From positions 273,604 through 337,603 of the forward strand of contig NZ_JWLC01000008.1 in the NCBI RefSeq assembly GCF_000813745.1: a stretch of 64,000 nt of DNA, in the 5' to 3' direction. Source of the DNA: Leisingera sp. ANG-M1 (GTDB taxonomy: Bacteria > Pseudomonadota > Alphaproteobacteria > Rhodobacterales > Rhodobacteraceae). Below the pieces are notes generated by a model that did no database searches, had not been told where the DNA came from, and was given only the letters and a program-made list of their open reading frames with translations. A program made the translations under genes and the position numbers. This document shows, piece after piece, positions 35,886-43,710 of this stretch (within the stretch, counting starts at the first letter, position 1; every line of letters starts with the position of its first letter).

Positions 35886-36578
35886 TCAGGCCTGCCGCGC
35901 CGGGCCGGTTTCCGCCGGGCTGGATGGTACCGCAAACAGGCGGGTGAGCACGACATGGCCGATGCCGACCGCAACCAGCTGCATCACGATGAACATCGGG
36001 ATATGGCCAGGGTAGATGCCGGCGAAGGTGTCGGAGAAGCCGCGTGCAATGGTGACTGCCGGATTGGCGAAGCTGGTGGAGGAGGTGTACCAGTAGGCAC
36101 CGGTGATATAGAGGCCGACCAGCGCGGGCACTGCCTCGGGACGCGAGCGCAGGCCGCCGAAGATCACAAAAAGCAGGCCGAATGTGGCCAGGATTTCCGA
36201 AAACCACTGTGCGGTGCCGGTGCGGTGCATCGTGGCCGAGCTTTGCAGAATTGCAAGATCGAACATCATATGGCTGGCCCAGACTCCCAGGATGCCGCCG
36301 CCGATTTGCACCAGGATGTAGGGCGCAACCGCACTCCAGGGATGGTCGCCGCGCAGGGCAAAGGCAATCGTGACTGCAGGGTTGAAATGGGCGCCTGAAA
36401 TGGGTCCCAGCGTGGTGATGATGGCGTAGAGCATGCAACCGGTTGCGATGGCATTGGCCAGAAGCGCCAGTGCGACGTTCCCGTCTGCCAGGTTTTCGGC
36501 CATGATGCCGGAGCCGACGACACCCACCAGCAGCATGGCGGTGCCCAGGCCTTCGGCCAGGAGTTTCCGGGTGTTCAT
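35886..36578 (-). CDS. aqpS: Aquaglyceroporin of the ars operon (AqpS-like)
   Basis: The 230-residue channel has six predicted helices and two NPA boxes, HFNPAVT and FANPAVT, of the MIP family. In Sinorhizobium meliloti the homologous AqpS replaces ArsB and lets arsenite leave the cell down its gradient; its place here behind two arsenate reductase genes implies the same job. Its ATG overlaps the arsC stop (ATGA). No arsB/acr3 pump is in the operon. Confidence 0.92.
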   Translation of the reverse strand: MNTRKLLAEGLGTAMLLVGVVGSGIMAENLADGNVALALLANAIATGCMLYAIITTLGPISGAHFNPAVTIAFALRGDHPWSAVAPYILVQIGGGILGVWASHMMFDLAILQSSATMHRTGTAQWFSEILATFGLLFVIFGGLRSRPEAVPALVGLYITGAYWYTSSTSFANPAVTIARGFSDTFAGIYPGHIPMFIVMQLVAVGIGHVVLTRLFAVPSSPAETGPARQA

Positions 36579-37051
36579 ACGATTTCTCCAATCCGCTTGA
36601 GCTGCTGGGTCAGCTCGGCCGGATCCATGGTTTCAAACGGCAGATTCAGCAGCGCCTTGGCGCGCTTCTCGAGCGTGATGTAGGCGGTGCGGAAGGCCTG
36701 GTCCCAATCCGGCTGATCTGCTGCGGCCGGGTCATCCACGCCCCAATGGGTTCGGACCGGCGCGCCAGGCCAGACCGGGCAGGTCTCACCGGCGGCGGAG
36801 GCGCAGACAGTGATTACGATATCCATTTCCGGAGCATCCGCCGCGGCAAACTCATCCCAGCTTTTGGAGCGCGCGCCATTGGTGTCATGACCCAGCTCGC
36901 CCAGCAGCACCAGAGACTGCGGATGCACCTTGCCGGTGGGGTTGGAGCCGGCGGAATAGGCGCGGGTGCGGGTGGCGCCAAGGGTGTTGAAGATCGACTC
37001 CAGCAGGATGGAGCGCGCGGAGTTGCCCGTGCAAAGGACGAGAATATTCAT
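36575..37051 (-). CDS. arsC: Arsenate reductase ArsC, low-molecular-weight phosphatase type
   Basis: The 158-residue protein opens with the P-loop VLCTGNSARS, whose cysteine attacks arsenate, followed by AYSAGSNPTGKVHP, DIVITVCASAAGETCPVWPG with further redox cysteines, and HWGVDDPAA. This is the thioredoxin/mycothiol-type LMW fold, not the glutaredoxin-type E. coli ArsC. It stands 21 bases after the ArsR-ArsC fusion and overlaps aqpS. Two ArsC copies in one operon suggests either dosage or different thiol partners. Confidence 0.93.
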   Translation of the reverse strand: MNILVLCTGNSARSILLESIFNTLGATRTRAYSAGSNPTGKVHPQSLVLLGELGHDTNGARSKSWDEFAAADAPEMDIVITVCASAAGETCPVWPGAPVRTHWGVDDPAAADQPDWDQAFRTAYITLEKRAKALLNLPFETMDPAELTQQLKRIGEIV

Positions 37052-37072
37052 AAGTTTTGACCGTTCTTAGGG

Positions 37073-37906
37073 TTAGTCAGGAGAGTTCACACGGCCGATA
37101 TCGTCCATCTGATGCTGGAGCGACATGCGGTCGAGGGTTTCGAAGGGGAGCGCGGCAAAGGCTTTGATCCGGTTGTGCAGCACGCCATAGGCCTGCTGGA
37201 AGGCCAGGCGGCGCTCGGCGTCGGTGCCTTCGGCCTTGACCGGGTCGGCGAGGCCCCAGTGGGCGCTCATCGGCTGACCGGGCCAGGCCGGGCATTCCTC
37301 GTTGGCGGCATGGTCGCAGACAGTGAAGATGAAATCCATTTGCGGCGCATCTTCTGCAGTGAACTGGTCCAGGTTCTTGGAGTGCAGTTCGCCAGTGTCA
37401 TAGCCCTTGGCCTGCAGCAAGGCAGTTACCTCGGGGCGCGGGCCTGGGGATGGCTGAGTGCCTGCGGAATAGGCGCGGAATTTGCCATCTCCTTCGATGT
37501 TCAGGATCGCTTCGGCCAGCAATGATCTGGCGGAGTTGCCGGTGCAGATGAACAGGACTTTCAGCGGCCGTTCGGCTGATGGCATGATCTTCTCTTCATT
37601 CATGACCGGGAGGCAGATATCGGGGCGGTTCTGGCAGCAACCGGACAGGAGAATGTCGAACATGCCGCGCAGGCCCGGCAGATCCGCGGTGTACATCAGC
37701 GAAGTGCCGGTCCGTTTCTGGGTGATCAGACCGGCCTGTTTCAGTACCGACAGATAGGCGGAGGCCGTATTGGCTTTGTACGCCAGTGCCGAGGCGATCT
37801 CTCCGGCGGGAACGCCGTCCGGATAGCGCCGCATCAGCAGACGGAACAGCGCGAGCCGGTTCGGATGCGCGAGGGCGCCAAGCTTATCTGTGATTTCTAT
37901 TTCCAT
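37073..37906 (-). CDS. ArsR repressor-ArsC arsenate reductase fusion
   Basis: The 277-residue protein joins an ArsR/SmtB winged helix (about residues 1-100; ALAHPNRLALFRLLMRR, ANTASAYLSVLKQAGLI, RTGTSLMYTA) to an LMW-type ArsC (about 113-277; VLFICTGNSARSLLAEAILN, CDHAANEECPAWPG, HWGLADP). Cysteines in LLSGCCQNRPDICLPV between the domains are candidates for arsenite binding. Sensor and enzyme in one chain might couple repression to arsenate flux. No Shine-Dalgarno sequence precedes the ATG, and a promoter and dyad overlap it (separate entries). First gene of arsRC-arsC-aqpS. Confidence 0.93.
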   Translation of the reverse strand: MEIEITDKLGALAHPNRLALFRLLMRRYPDGVPAGEIASALAYKANTASAYLSVLKQAGLITQKRTGTSLMYTADLPGLRGMFDILLSGCCQNRPDICLPVMNEEKIMPSAERPLKVLFICTGNSARSLLAEAILNIEGDGKFRAYSAGTQPSPGPRPEVTALLQAKGYDTGELHSKNLDQFTAEDAPQMDFIFTVCDHAANEECPAWPGQPMSAHWGLADPVKAEGTDAERRLAFQQAYGVLHNRIKAFAALPFETLDRMSLQHQMDDIGRVNSPD

Positions 37907-37930
37907 GATTCATGAAATATGGAAATAGAA
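37895..37930. promoter_or_regulatory. 36-bp near-perfect dyad over the arsRC start codon (ArsR operator candidate)
   Basis: TTCTATTTCCAT (37895-37906) and ATGGAAATAGAA (37919-37930) are perfect inverted 12-mers. Between them, centred on the same axis, is TTCATGAA (37909-37916). 16 of 18 base pairs of the dyad match. The left arm contains the ATG of arsRC and the right arm overlaps the -10 box, a position that would block initiation. An ArsR autoregulatory site is inferred. Confidence 0.75.
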
Positions 37931-37942
37931 GATGTGAGTCAA
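37914..37942 (-). promoter_or_regulatory. Predicted leaderless promoter of the ars operon
   Basis: On the minus strand, TTGACT (37942-37937) and TATTTC (37919-37914) are separated by 17 bases. Initiation seven or so bases further falls at about 37907-37906, the first base of the arsRC ATG. This explains the missing Shine-Dalgarno sequence. Confidence 0.6.
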
Positions 37943-37977
37943 CCGGGCTTTTAGGGTTGATCCCCGGATTCACCTCT

Positions 37978-39801
37978 TCAATCGGCTTGGTACCACCAGA
38001 CATCCGGCATAAAGCCGGTGCGGTCTCCGTAGATCGGCAATGTCTCCGGGAACCGCATTTCCTTGATGTGGGCAATCCGGCCAGCATCGAACGACCAGAA
38101 TGGGATGACATAGCGCCCGGCTGTCAGGATACGGTCCAGTGCCCGTACTGCGGCGGTGAAATCCTCTGGCGCCTGGGCGGTCAGCATCGCATCGATCATC
38201 GCCTCAGCCGCCGGGCTGTCCATGCCCATCAGATTGCGGCTGCCGGGCTGGGTGACGCCGTCGCTGCCCCAGTAGTAGCGCTGTTCGTTGCCTGGGCTCA
38301 GCGACAGCTCCCGGCGATACCGGGTAAGATCGAAGCTGTAGGCGTTCTGCCGTTCGACGTATTGGGCGTTATCAACTGTTTCCGCGGACAGGGTGATCCC
38401 CAGCCGCTCCACCGCCCGGGCATAGATTTCCGAAATGGTCTTCATTTCGCTGTCGCCCTGACGGATCAGAAGGCTAAGCTCCAGCGCCTCGCCTTTTTCA
38501 TTGCGCAGAACACCGTCGGAAACATCCCACCCAGCTTCCGCCAGAAGTTTCATTGCCTTGCGCAGGTTGCTGCGGTTGCGTTTGCTGCCGTCGCCCTGGG
38601 GTAGGGTGTAACCTTCCAGCGTACCGGGCAGCAGGGTGTCTTTGAATGGCTCCAGCAGCGCCAGGACCTTGCCCTCGGCAGGCCCGGGCAGCATCCCAAG
38701 CGCTGAGCCGGAGAAATACGAGGTAATGCGCGGCTGCACGCCGCCGGTCACCGTTCCGTTGATGAATTCAAAGTTGAACGCCAAAAGCAGCGCCTCGCGC
38801 ACCCGCCAATCATCCAGCGGTGCGCGGCGGGTGTTCATTACCAGCCCTGTCATGCCCGAGGGGCGCTGGTGCGGGATCTCGCTTTTGACTACATCGCCGC
38901 GGGTGATGGCGGGGAAGTCATAGGTGCTGTCCCATTTGTCGGCGTTGAACTCTCGCACGGCGCTCAGCTCGCCTGCCTTGAAGGCTTCGAACAAAACAGT
39001 TTGGTCGCCGAAGAAATCTATACGCAGCTCATCAAAATTCTGGGTGCCGCGGCGGAACGGCAGGTCCTTGCCCCAATAGTCCGGATTCCTGGACAGGGCG
39101 ACAAAGCGGCCGGGTTCAAAATCCGCCACCGCATATGCGCCGGTGCCGATGGGGGTGCCCTCGATGGGATCGCTGCCGAAGTCCTTGCCGTCCCACTGCG
39201 CTTTCTTGAGGATCGGGCGCAGGCCGGCAATCAGCGCCAGCTCCCGGTCTGCGGTATTGAAGGTGAGGCGCAGGCTGCGCGGGCCGGTCTGTTTGATCTC
39301 CTCCACCTTGCCCCAGAAGCCCCGGTAGCGGGGGTGGCCTTTGGTGCCCAGAGTCTCGTAAGACCAGATCACATCTTCGACGGTGACTGGGCTGCCGTCA
39401 GAGAATCGGGCCTCTGCGCGCAGGGTGAATTCGACCCAGGAGCGGTCCTCGGGGACCTCAATCGATTCGGCTAAGAGACCGTAAAGCGTGAACGGCTCAT
39501 CCCAGGACCGGCCCATCAGGCTCTCATAGCCCCAGAACCTCAGCTGCCAGGGAACGGTGCCTTTCAGCGTAAACGGGTTCAGTGAATCAAAGCCGCCGGT
39601 ATTGCCGAAAACCACCTTGCCGCCCTTGGGCGCATTCGGGTTGGCATAGGGTAAAGACACAAAATCAGGTGGCAGGGCAGGGTCGCCGTACATAGCTATG
39701 CCATGAGCTGATTCTGCTTGCGCGAAATTTACGCTGCAGGCCAGGGTGATTCCGGCCAAGGCCGCGCGGTGATTCAGGAAATTTTCTATTCGCAGTTTCA
39801 C
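37978..39801 (-). CDS. Peptide ABC transporter substrate-binding protein (SBP family 5, YejA-like)
   Basis: The 607-residue protein has a signal peptide (cleavage near AQA, about residue 28). The SBP_bac_5 fold is shown by the start HGIAMYGDPALPPDF, PNAPKGGKVVFGNTGGFDSLNPF in outline, FTLRAEARFSDGSPVTVEDV and a late QRYYWGSDG. The closest functional type is YejA (microcin C/oligopeptide binding). No permease or ATPase genes are adjacent, so it is an orphan binding protein unless it borrows another transporter. Confidence 0.9.
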   Translation of the reverse strand: MKLRIENFLNHRAALAGITLACSVNFAQAESAHGIAMYGDPALPPDFVSLPYANPNAPKGGKVVFGNTGGFDSLNPFTLKGTVPWQLRFWGYESLMGRSWDEPFTLYGLLAESIEVPEDRSWVEFTLRAEARFSDGSPVTVEDVIWSYETLGTKGHPRYRGFWGKVEEIKQTGPRSLRLTFNTADRELALIAGLRPILKKAQWDGKDFGSDPIEGTPIGTGAYAVADFEPGRFVALSRNPDYWGKDLPFRRGTQNFDELRIDFFGDQTVLFEAFKAGELSAVREFNADKWDSTYDFPAITRGDVVKSEIPHQRPSGMTGLVMNTRRAPLDDWRVREALLLAFNFEFINGTVTGGVQPRITSYFSGSALGMLPGPAEGKVLALLEPFKDTLLPGTLEGYTLPQGDGSKRNRSNLRKAMKLLAEAGWDVSDGVLRNEKGEALELSLLIRQGDSEMKTISEIYARAVERLGITLSAETVDNAQYVERQNAYSFDLTRYRRELSLSPGNEQRYYWGSDGVTQPGSRNLMGMDSPAAEAMIDAMLTAQAPEDFTAAVRALDRILTAGRYVIPFWSFDAGRIAHIKEMRFPETLPIYGDRTGFMPDVWWYQAD

Positions 39802-39875
39802 AACAATCCCGCTCTGCCCTTATTTTCTTGCTTCTGCACGCTACGTGCGCTCTTTCGTCTTTTCAAACTTTTAGC

Positions 39876-39904
39876 TTGGACGAAAGCCGGAAATTGCTTA
39901 TAAA
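39876..39904 (+). promoter_or_regulatory. Near-consensus sigma70-type promoter of the intergenic sRNA
   Basis: TTGGAC (39876-39881), a 17-base spacer, and TATAAA (39899-39904). The predicted start is about 39,911. No coding region begins within 200 bases; the first downstream ATG with a ribosome-binding site is at 40,120. Confidence 0.65.
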
Positions 39905-39910
39905 GGGATC

Positions 39911-39984
39911 ACTGCTCGATAGGTTTCTTGCCTGTATGAAACCTGCCTCAATAACTAACGCCCGCCTCGTGCGGGCGTTTTTTT
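39911..39984 (+). ncRNA. Predicted small RNA with its own promoter and terminator
   Basis: The 318-base gap between the peptide-binding gene (minus) and the dehydrogenase gene (plus) contains a complete transcription unit: the promoter at 39,876-39,904, a first hairpin AGGTTTC / GAAACCT (39,921-39,944), a single-stranded stretch of about 14 bases, and a rho-independent terminator CGCCCGC-CTCGT-GCGGGCG with seven T (39,959-39,984). The RNA would be about 74 nt. The Hfq-type layout (unpaired segment, then terminator stem with U tail) suggests a trans-acting sRNA. Alternatively it is an attenuated leader of the 40,120 gene. No Rfam family is recognised by eye. Confidence 0.62.
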
Positions 39985-40119
39985 CTGGGCCGCAGATCTC
40001 CACTCCTGAATGAACCTGCCTGCGCAGCAACAGGCGGTTTGTCCGTAGTCTTACGCGTTTCTTTTGCATCTGCAGCATGGCACAGTGCGGCCAAATGCAG
40101 CCAGCTGAGGGGTAGAAAA

Positions 40120-40893
40120 ATGTCCTTTGAAGGAAAGACCGCGGTGATCACCGGATCGAATTCCGGCATTGGCCTGGGCGTTGCGCGCGAGCTTGCGCGT
40201 GCGGGCGCCAATGTGGTGCTGAACTCGTTCACTGACCGCGACGAAGATCACGCTCTGGCGGCTGAGCTCGCCCGTGAGTTCAGCGTCAAGGCCCAGTATG
40301 TCCAGGCGGATATGTCCAAGGGCGCAGACTGCCGGGCCTTGATCGAAAATGCAGGAGCCTGCGATATCCTGATCAACAATGCGGGCATCCAGCATGTGGC
40401 GCCGATTGATGAGTTCCCGCAGGACAAGTGGGAGGCGATCATTGCGATCAACATGAACTCCAACTTCCACACTATGGCAGCGGCCTTGCCCCGGATGCGT
40501 GCCGCCGGCTGGGGGCGGATCGTCAACATTGCATCGGCGCACGGGCTGACGGCCTCGCCATACAAGGCGGCGTATGTGGCAGCCAAGCACGGGGTTGTGG
40601 GGATGACCAAGACGGTGGCGCTGGAAACCGCCGAGGAGCCGATCACCTGCAATGCGGTCTGCCCGGGCTATGTGCTGACCCCGCTGGTGGAGGCGCAGAT
40701 TCCGGACACCATGGAGAAATACGGCATGGGCCGGGAAGAGGTGATCAAGAAGGTCATGCTGGAGCGCCAGCCGAGCCGGGAATTTGCCACGGTCGAGCAA
40801 CTGGGCGGCACCGCGGTTTTCCTGTGCTCGGATGCAGCGGCGCAGATCACCGGCACCACGCTGAGCGTCGATGGCGGCTGGACTGCGCTGTAG
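40120..40893 (+). CDS. bdhA: 3-hydroxybutyrate dehydrogenase (SDR family)
   Basis: The 257-residue short-chain dehydrogenase has the cofactor motif TGSNSGIGLG, the NNAGIQHVAPIDEFP segment typical of D-3-hydroxybutyrate dehydrogenase, and the triad Ser139, Tyr152, Lys156. It would oxidise 3-hydroxybutyrate, from PHB breakdown, to acetoacetate. The ATG at 40120 follows GAGGGG; the frame open to 40039 adds no family sequence. Followed by a patatin gene after a repeat-rich gap. Confidence 0.92.
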   Translation: MSFEGKTAVITGSNSGIGLGVARELARAGANVVLNSFTDRDEDHALAAELAREFSVKAQYVQADMSKGADCRALIENAGACDILINNAGIQHVAPIDEFPQDKWEAIIAINMNSNFHTMAAALPRMRAAGWGRIVNIASAHGLTASPYKAAYVAAKHGVVGMTKTVALETAEEPITCNAVCPGYVLTPLVEAQIPDTMEKYGMGREEVIKKVMLERQPSREFATVEQLGGTAVFLCSDAAAQITGTTLSVDGGWTAL

Positions 40894-40912
40894 CCCCATT
40901 TGCTGACGGCAG

Positions 40913-40980
40913 GAGGGGGCCAGCCCCCTCTTGCCCCTGCGGGGCAATTCACCCCCGGAATATTTCGGGCAAGAGGAAGA
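40913..40980. repeat. Compound hairpin repeat (REP-like) between bdhA and the patatin gene
   Basis: Three inverted repeats in a row: GAGGGGGC-CA-GCCCCCTC (40,913-40,930), TTGCCCC-TGC-GGGGCAA (40,931-40,947), and the near-palindrome CCCGGAATATTTCGGG (40,954-40,969), followed by a purine tail CAAGAGGAAGAGG. The last part matches the intergenic motif family at 23,511. It probably ends or insulates the bdhA message. Confidence 0.6.
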
Positions 40981-40993
40981 GGCGGACCAGGAA

Positions 40994-42022
40994 ATGACTG
41001 TGAAGATCAATCTTGCCTTGCAGGGCGGCGGCGCACATGGGGCGTTTACCTGGGGTGTGCTCGACAGGCTTTTGCAGGACGAAGGCATCGAGGTGGCTGC
41101 GATCACCGGCACCTCGGCCGGGGCGCTGAACGGGGCGGCGCTCAAGTCCGGTATGGTGCAGGGCGGCCGCAGGGGCGCCAGGGAGGCCTTGGACAGCCTG
41201 TGGCAGCGGATGGGGGCGGCGGGCGACATGCGTTTTGCCCATTGGCTGACTCAGCTGGACGCCGTTGCCTGGGCGGGCGCGCTGGAAGCGATGATGCCGT
41301 TTTCTCCGCTGGAAACCATGGGTCAGGCCATCTCGCCCTATCATTACGGGCCGTTTTACAAGAACCCGCTGCGCGATGTGGTGGAGCAGTTCTGTTTCGA
41401 CGATGTCTGTGCCGGTGCGGGACCGGAGCTGTTCATCTGTGCGACCTGCGTGCGCACCGGCAAGATCCGGGTGTTCGAGGGCGCGGAGATCAGCACCGAT
41501 GCGGTGCTGGCCTCTGCCTGCCTGCCGGATCTGTTCCAGGCTGTGGAAATAGAGGATCCTAAGACCGGGCGCATGGAAGCCTATTGGGATGGCGGCTTCA
41601 CCGGCAACCCGGCGCTGTTTCCGCTGTTCCGCGAGGCGTTGCCGGGGGATGTGGTGATCGTGAACATCAATCCGCTGGAGCGGGACGAACTCCCAAAGAC
41701 ACCGCAGCAGATCCGTAACCGGGTGAATGAGATCAGCTTCAACTCCTCGCTGCTGCGCGAGCTGAGGGCGATTTCCTTTGTTCAGCGGCTGCTGGAGGAC
41801 GGCACGCTGGCGCCCGGGCGGATGAAGCAGGTGCGGGTGCATATGATTGCCGATGATGCGCTGATGACGCAGCTGTCTGTTGCCACCAAGCTGATCCCGG
41901 TGCCGCAGATCCTGGCGCGGCTCAAGGCGGCGGGCCGGGAGGCGGCGGAGCGCTTTCTGGCGGGGGACAGGGAGAACCTTGGCGTGCAGTCCTCGGTGGA
42001 CCTGCCGGCCATGTTCGGCTGA
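40994..42022 (+). CDS. Patatin-like phospholipase family protein
   Basis: The 342-residue acyl hydrolase has the oxyanion motif GGGAHG, nucleophile Ser41 in GTSAG, and the dyad aspartate Asp199 in YWDGG. There is no signal peptide, so it is cytoplasmic. Lipid or PHB-related ester hydrolysis is possible; being next to bdhA makes a PHB/lipid-storage link plausible but not shown. The ATG at 40994 has AGGAA just upstream. Confidence 0.9.
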   Translation: MTVKINLALQGGGAHGAFTWGVLDRLLQDEGIEVAAITGTSAGALNGAALKSGMVQGGRRGAREALDSLWQRMGAAGDMRFAHWLTQLDAVAWAGALEAMMPFSPLETMGQAISPYHYGPFYKNPLRDVVEQFCFDDVCAGAGPELFICATCVRTGKIRVFEGAEISTDAVLASACLPDLFQAVEIEDPKTGRMEAYWDGGFTGNPALFPLFREALPGDVVIVNINPLERDELPKTPQQIRNRVNEISFNSSLLRELRAISFVQRLLEDGTLAPGRMKQVRVHMIADDALMTQLSVATKLIPVPQILARLKAAGREAAERFLAGDRENLGVQSSVDLPAMFG

Positions 42023-42026
42023 GGGG

Positions 42027-42713
42027 TTACTTGCCCATCACCGGCGGCTGGGTCGGATCCTTGGGGTTCGGATAGACCAGGCCTGCCGAAATCACCAGCT
42101 TGGCGGAATCTTCCACCGACATCTCCAGCTCGATCACGTCTTCCTCAGGCACGAACAGCAGGAAGCCCGAGGTCGGGTTCGGCGTGGTCGGGAGAAAGAC
42201 GCTCACCAGACCGCCGCTGGTTTCGGCGCGTTCGGCAATCTCGCCCTTGGCGGTGGTGGAGATAAAGCCGATCGCCCAGATGCCCTTGCGAGGGTATTGC
42301 ACCAGGCAGGCTTTCTCGAAACTGCGCTCGGACTGGGCAAAGACGGTTTCCGAGATCTGCTTGATGCCGGAATAGACCGTGCGCACCACAGGCATCCGGT
42401 CCACCAGGCTTTCGGCGAAGCTGATCAGCGAACGGCCGAGGATGCCTTTGGCGATCCAGCCGACCACGATCGTGAACAAGAGGAAGATGATCAGCCCGAC
42501 GCCGCGCAGGTTGATGCCGATATATTGTTCGGGCCGGAAAGTGGTGGGCACCAGCGGCAGCACCACGCTGTCGATCCAGCCCATCACCGACCACAACAGC
42601 CAGATGGTCAGCCCCACCGGCGCGATGACCACGATGCCGGTAAAGAAAGAGGCGCGCAGGCTGGCAAACAACCCTGGGCGTCGGTGCGGTTCTTCGTCGA
42701 AAGGCGTGGTCAT
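42027..42713 (-). CDS. DUF502 family membrane protein
   Basis: The 228-residue protein has two membrane segments: about residues 22-45 (FFTGIVVIAPVGLTIWLLW) and about 72-92 (GVGLIIFLLFTIVVGW). DUF502 traits are PVVRTVYSGIKQ, the ERSFEKACLVQYPRKGIWAIGF-like stretch, and VFLPTTPNPTSGF. The family is widespread in proteobacteria and its function is unknown. It converges with the patatin gene with only four bases between stops. Confidence 0.9.
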   Translation of the reverse strand: MTTPFDEEPHRRPGLFASLRASFFTGIVVIAPVGLTIWLLWSVMGWIDSVVLPLVPTTFRPEQYIGINLRGVGLIIFLLFTIVVGWIAKGILGRSLISFAESLVDRMPVVRTVYSGIKQISETVFAQSERSFEKACLVQYPRKGIWAIGFISTTAKGEIAERAETSGGLVSVFLPTTPNPTSGFLLFVPEEDVIELEMSVEDSAKLVISAGLVYPNPKDPTQPPVMGK

Positions 42714-42795
42714 TGGTCTGCTTTTTGCGGAAATTCCGGATGGAACCTAGGCACTGATGCCGGGCCTAGCAATGGCATAGGCCCGGAAAATCAAG

Positions 42796-43710
42796 TCATT
42801 GTGTCAGTTTGTTCAGTTCCTGTGCGATCTTTGCCGCGAGCCGGGCGTTGTTGCGCACCAAAGCGATGTTGGCGGTCAGCGAACGGCCTTCGGTCAGTTC
42901 GAAGATACGGCGCAGCAGGAACGGGGTGACATCTTTGCCAATGACGCCTTGTGCGTCCGCCTCGGACTGGGCCTGGGCGATCACCGGGGCGAGGTCCTGA
43001 GCGGCGATCTGCGCGTCTGCCGGGATCGGGTTGGCGATCAGCTGGCCGCCGGGCAGCCCCATCGCCTGGCGGGTGGCGTGGGCGCGGGCGATTTGAGCGG
43101 GGGTGTCCATCCGCAGGGGGGCTTTCAGCCCGGATTGCGCCGACCAGAAGGCTGGGAAACTGTCCTGGCCATAGGCAATCACCGGCACGCCCTGGGTTTC
43201 CAGAACTTCCAGCGTCTTGGGCAGGTCGAGGATCGCCTTGGCGCCGGCCGCAACGACGGTGACCGGGGTCTGCGCCAGCTCCATCAGGTCTGCGGAAATG
43301 TCGAAGGTGGTCTCGGCCCCCTTATGCACGCCGCCAATGCCGCCGGTTGCAAAAACGCCGATACCGGCCAGACGGGCCGCAATCATGGTTGCGGCAACCG
43401 TGGTGGCGCCAGTGCCGCCTGTCGCGATGCAGGCAGGCATGTCGGCGCGGGAGATCTTGGCAACACCCTTGGCCTGGCCCAGCGACTGCAGCTGATCGGG
43501 CTCCAGTCCAACGTGCAGCACGCCATTCATGACTGCCATGGTGGCGGGTGCGGCACCAGCCTCGCGGATGTCCTGCTCGACTTGGGCTGCGACCTCAACA
43601 TTCTGGGGATAGGGCATCCCGTGGGTGATGATGGTGCTTTCCAGCGCTACAACGGCGCGGCCTTCGGCCTTGGCGGCCTGGACCTCGGTGGAATACTGGA
43701 TCTCGATCAC
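42796..43710 (-). CDS. psuG: Pseudouridine-5'-phosphate glycosidase
   Basis: The 304-residue enzyme splits pseudouridine 5'-phosphate into uracil and ribose 5-phosphate. Family motifs are ALESTIITHGMPYPQN, ATGGTGATTVAATM, GVFATGGIGGVHKGAE and LANPIPAD-like GGQLIANPIP. It begins with GTG at 43710, which overlaps the psuK TGA (GTGA), so the pair is coupled. No dedicated pseudouridine transporter is adjacent. Confidence 0.95.
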   Translation of the reverse strand: MIEIQYSTEVQAAKAEGRAVVALESTIITHGMPYPQNVEVAAQVEQDIREAGAAPATMAVMNGVLHVGLEPDQLQSLGQAKGVAKISRADMPACIATGGTGATTVAATMIAARLAGIGVFATGGIGGVHKGAETTFDISADLMELAQTPVTVVAAGAKAILDLPKTLEVLETQGVPVIAYGQDSFPAFWSAQSGLKAPLRMDTPAQIARAHATRQAMGLPGGQLIANPIPADAQIAAQDLAPVIAQAQSEADAQGVIGKDVTPFLLRRIFELTEGRSLTANIALVRNNARLAAKIAQELNKLTQ

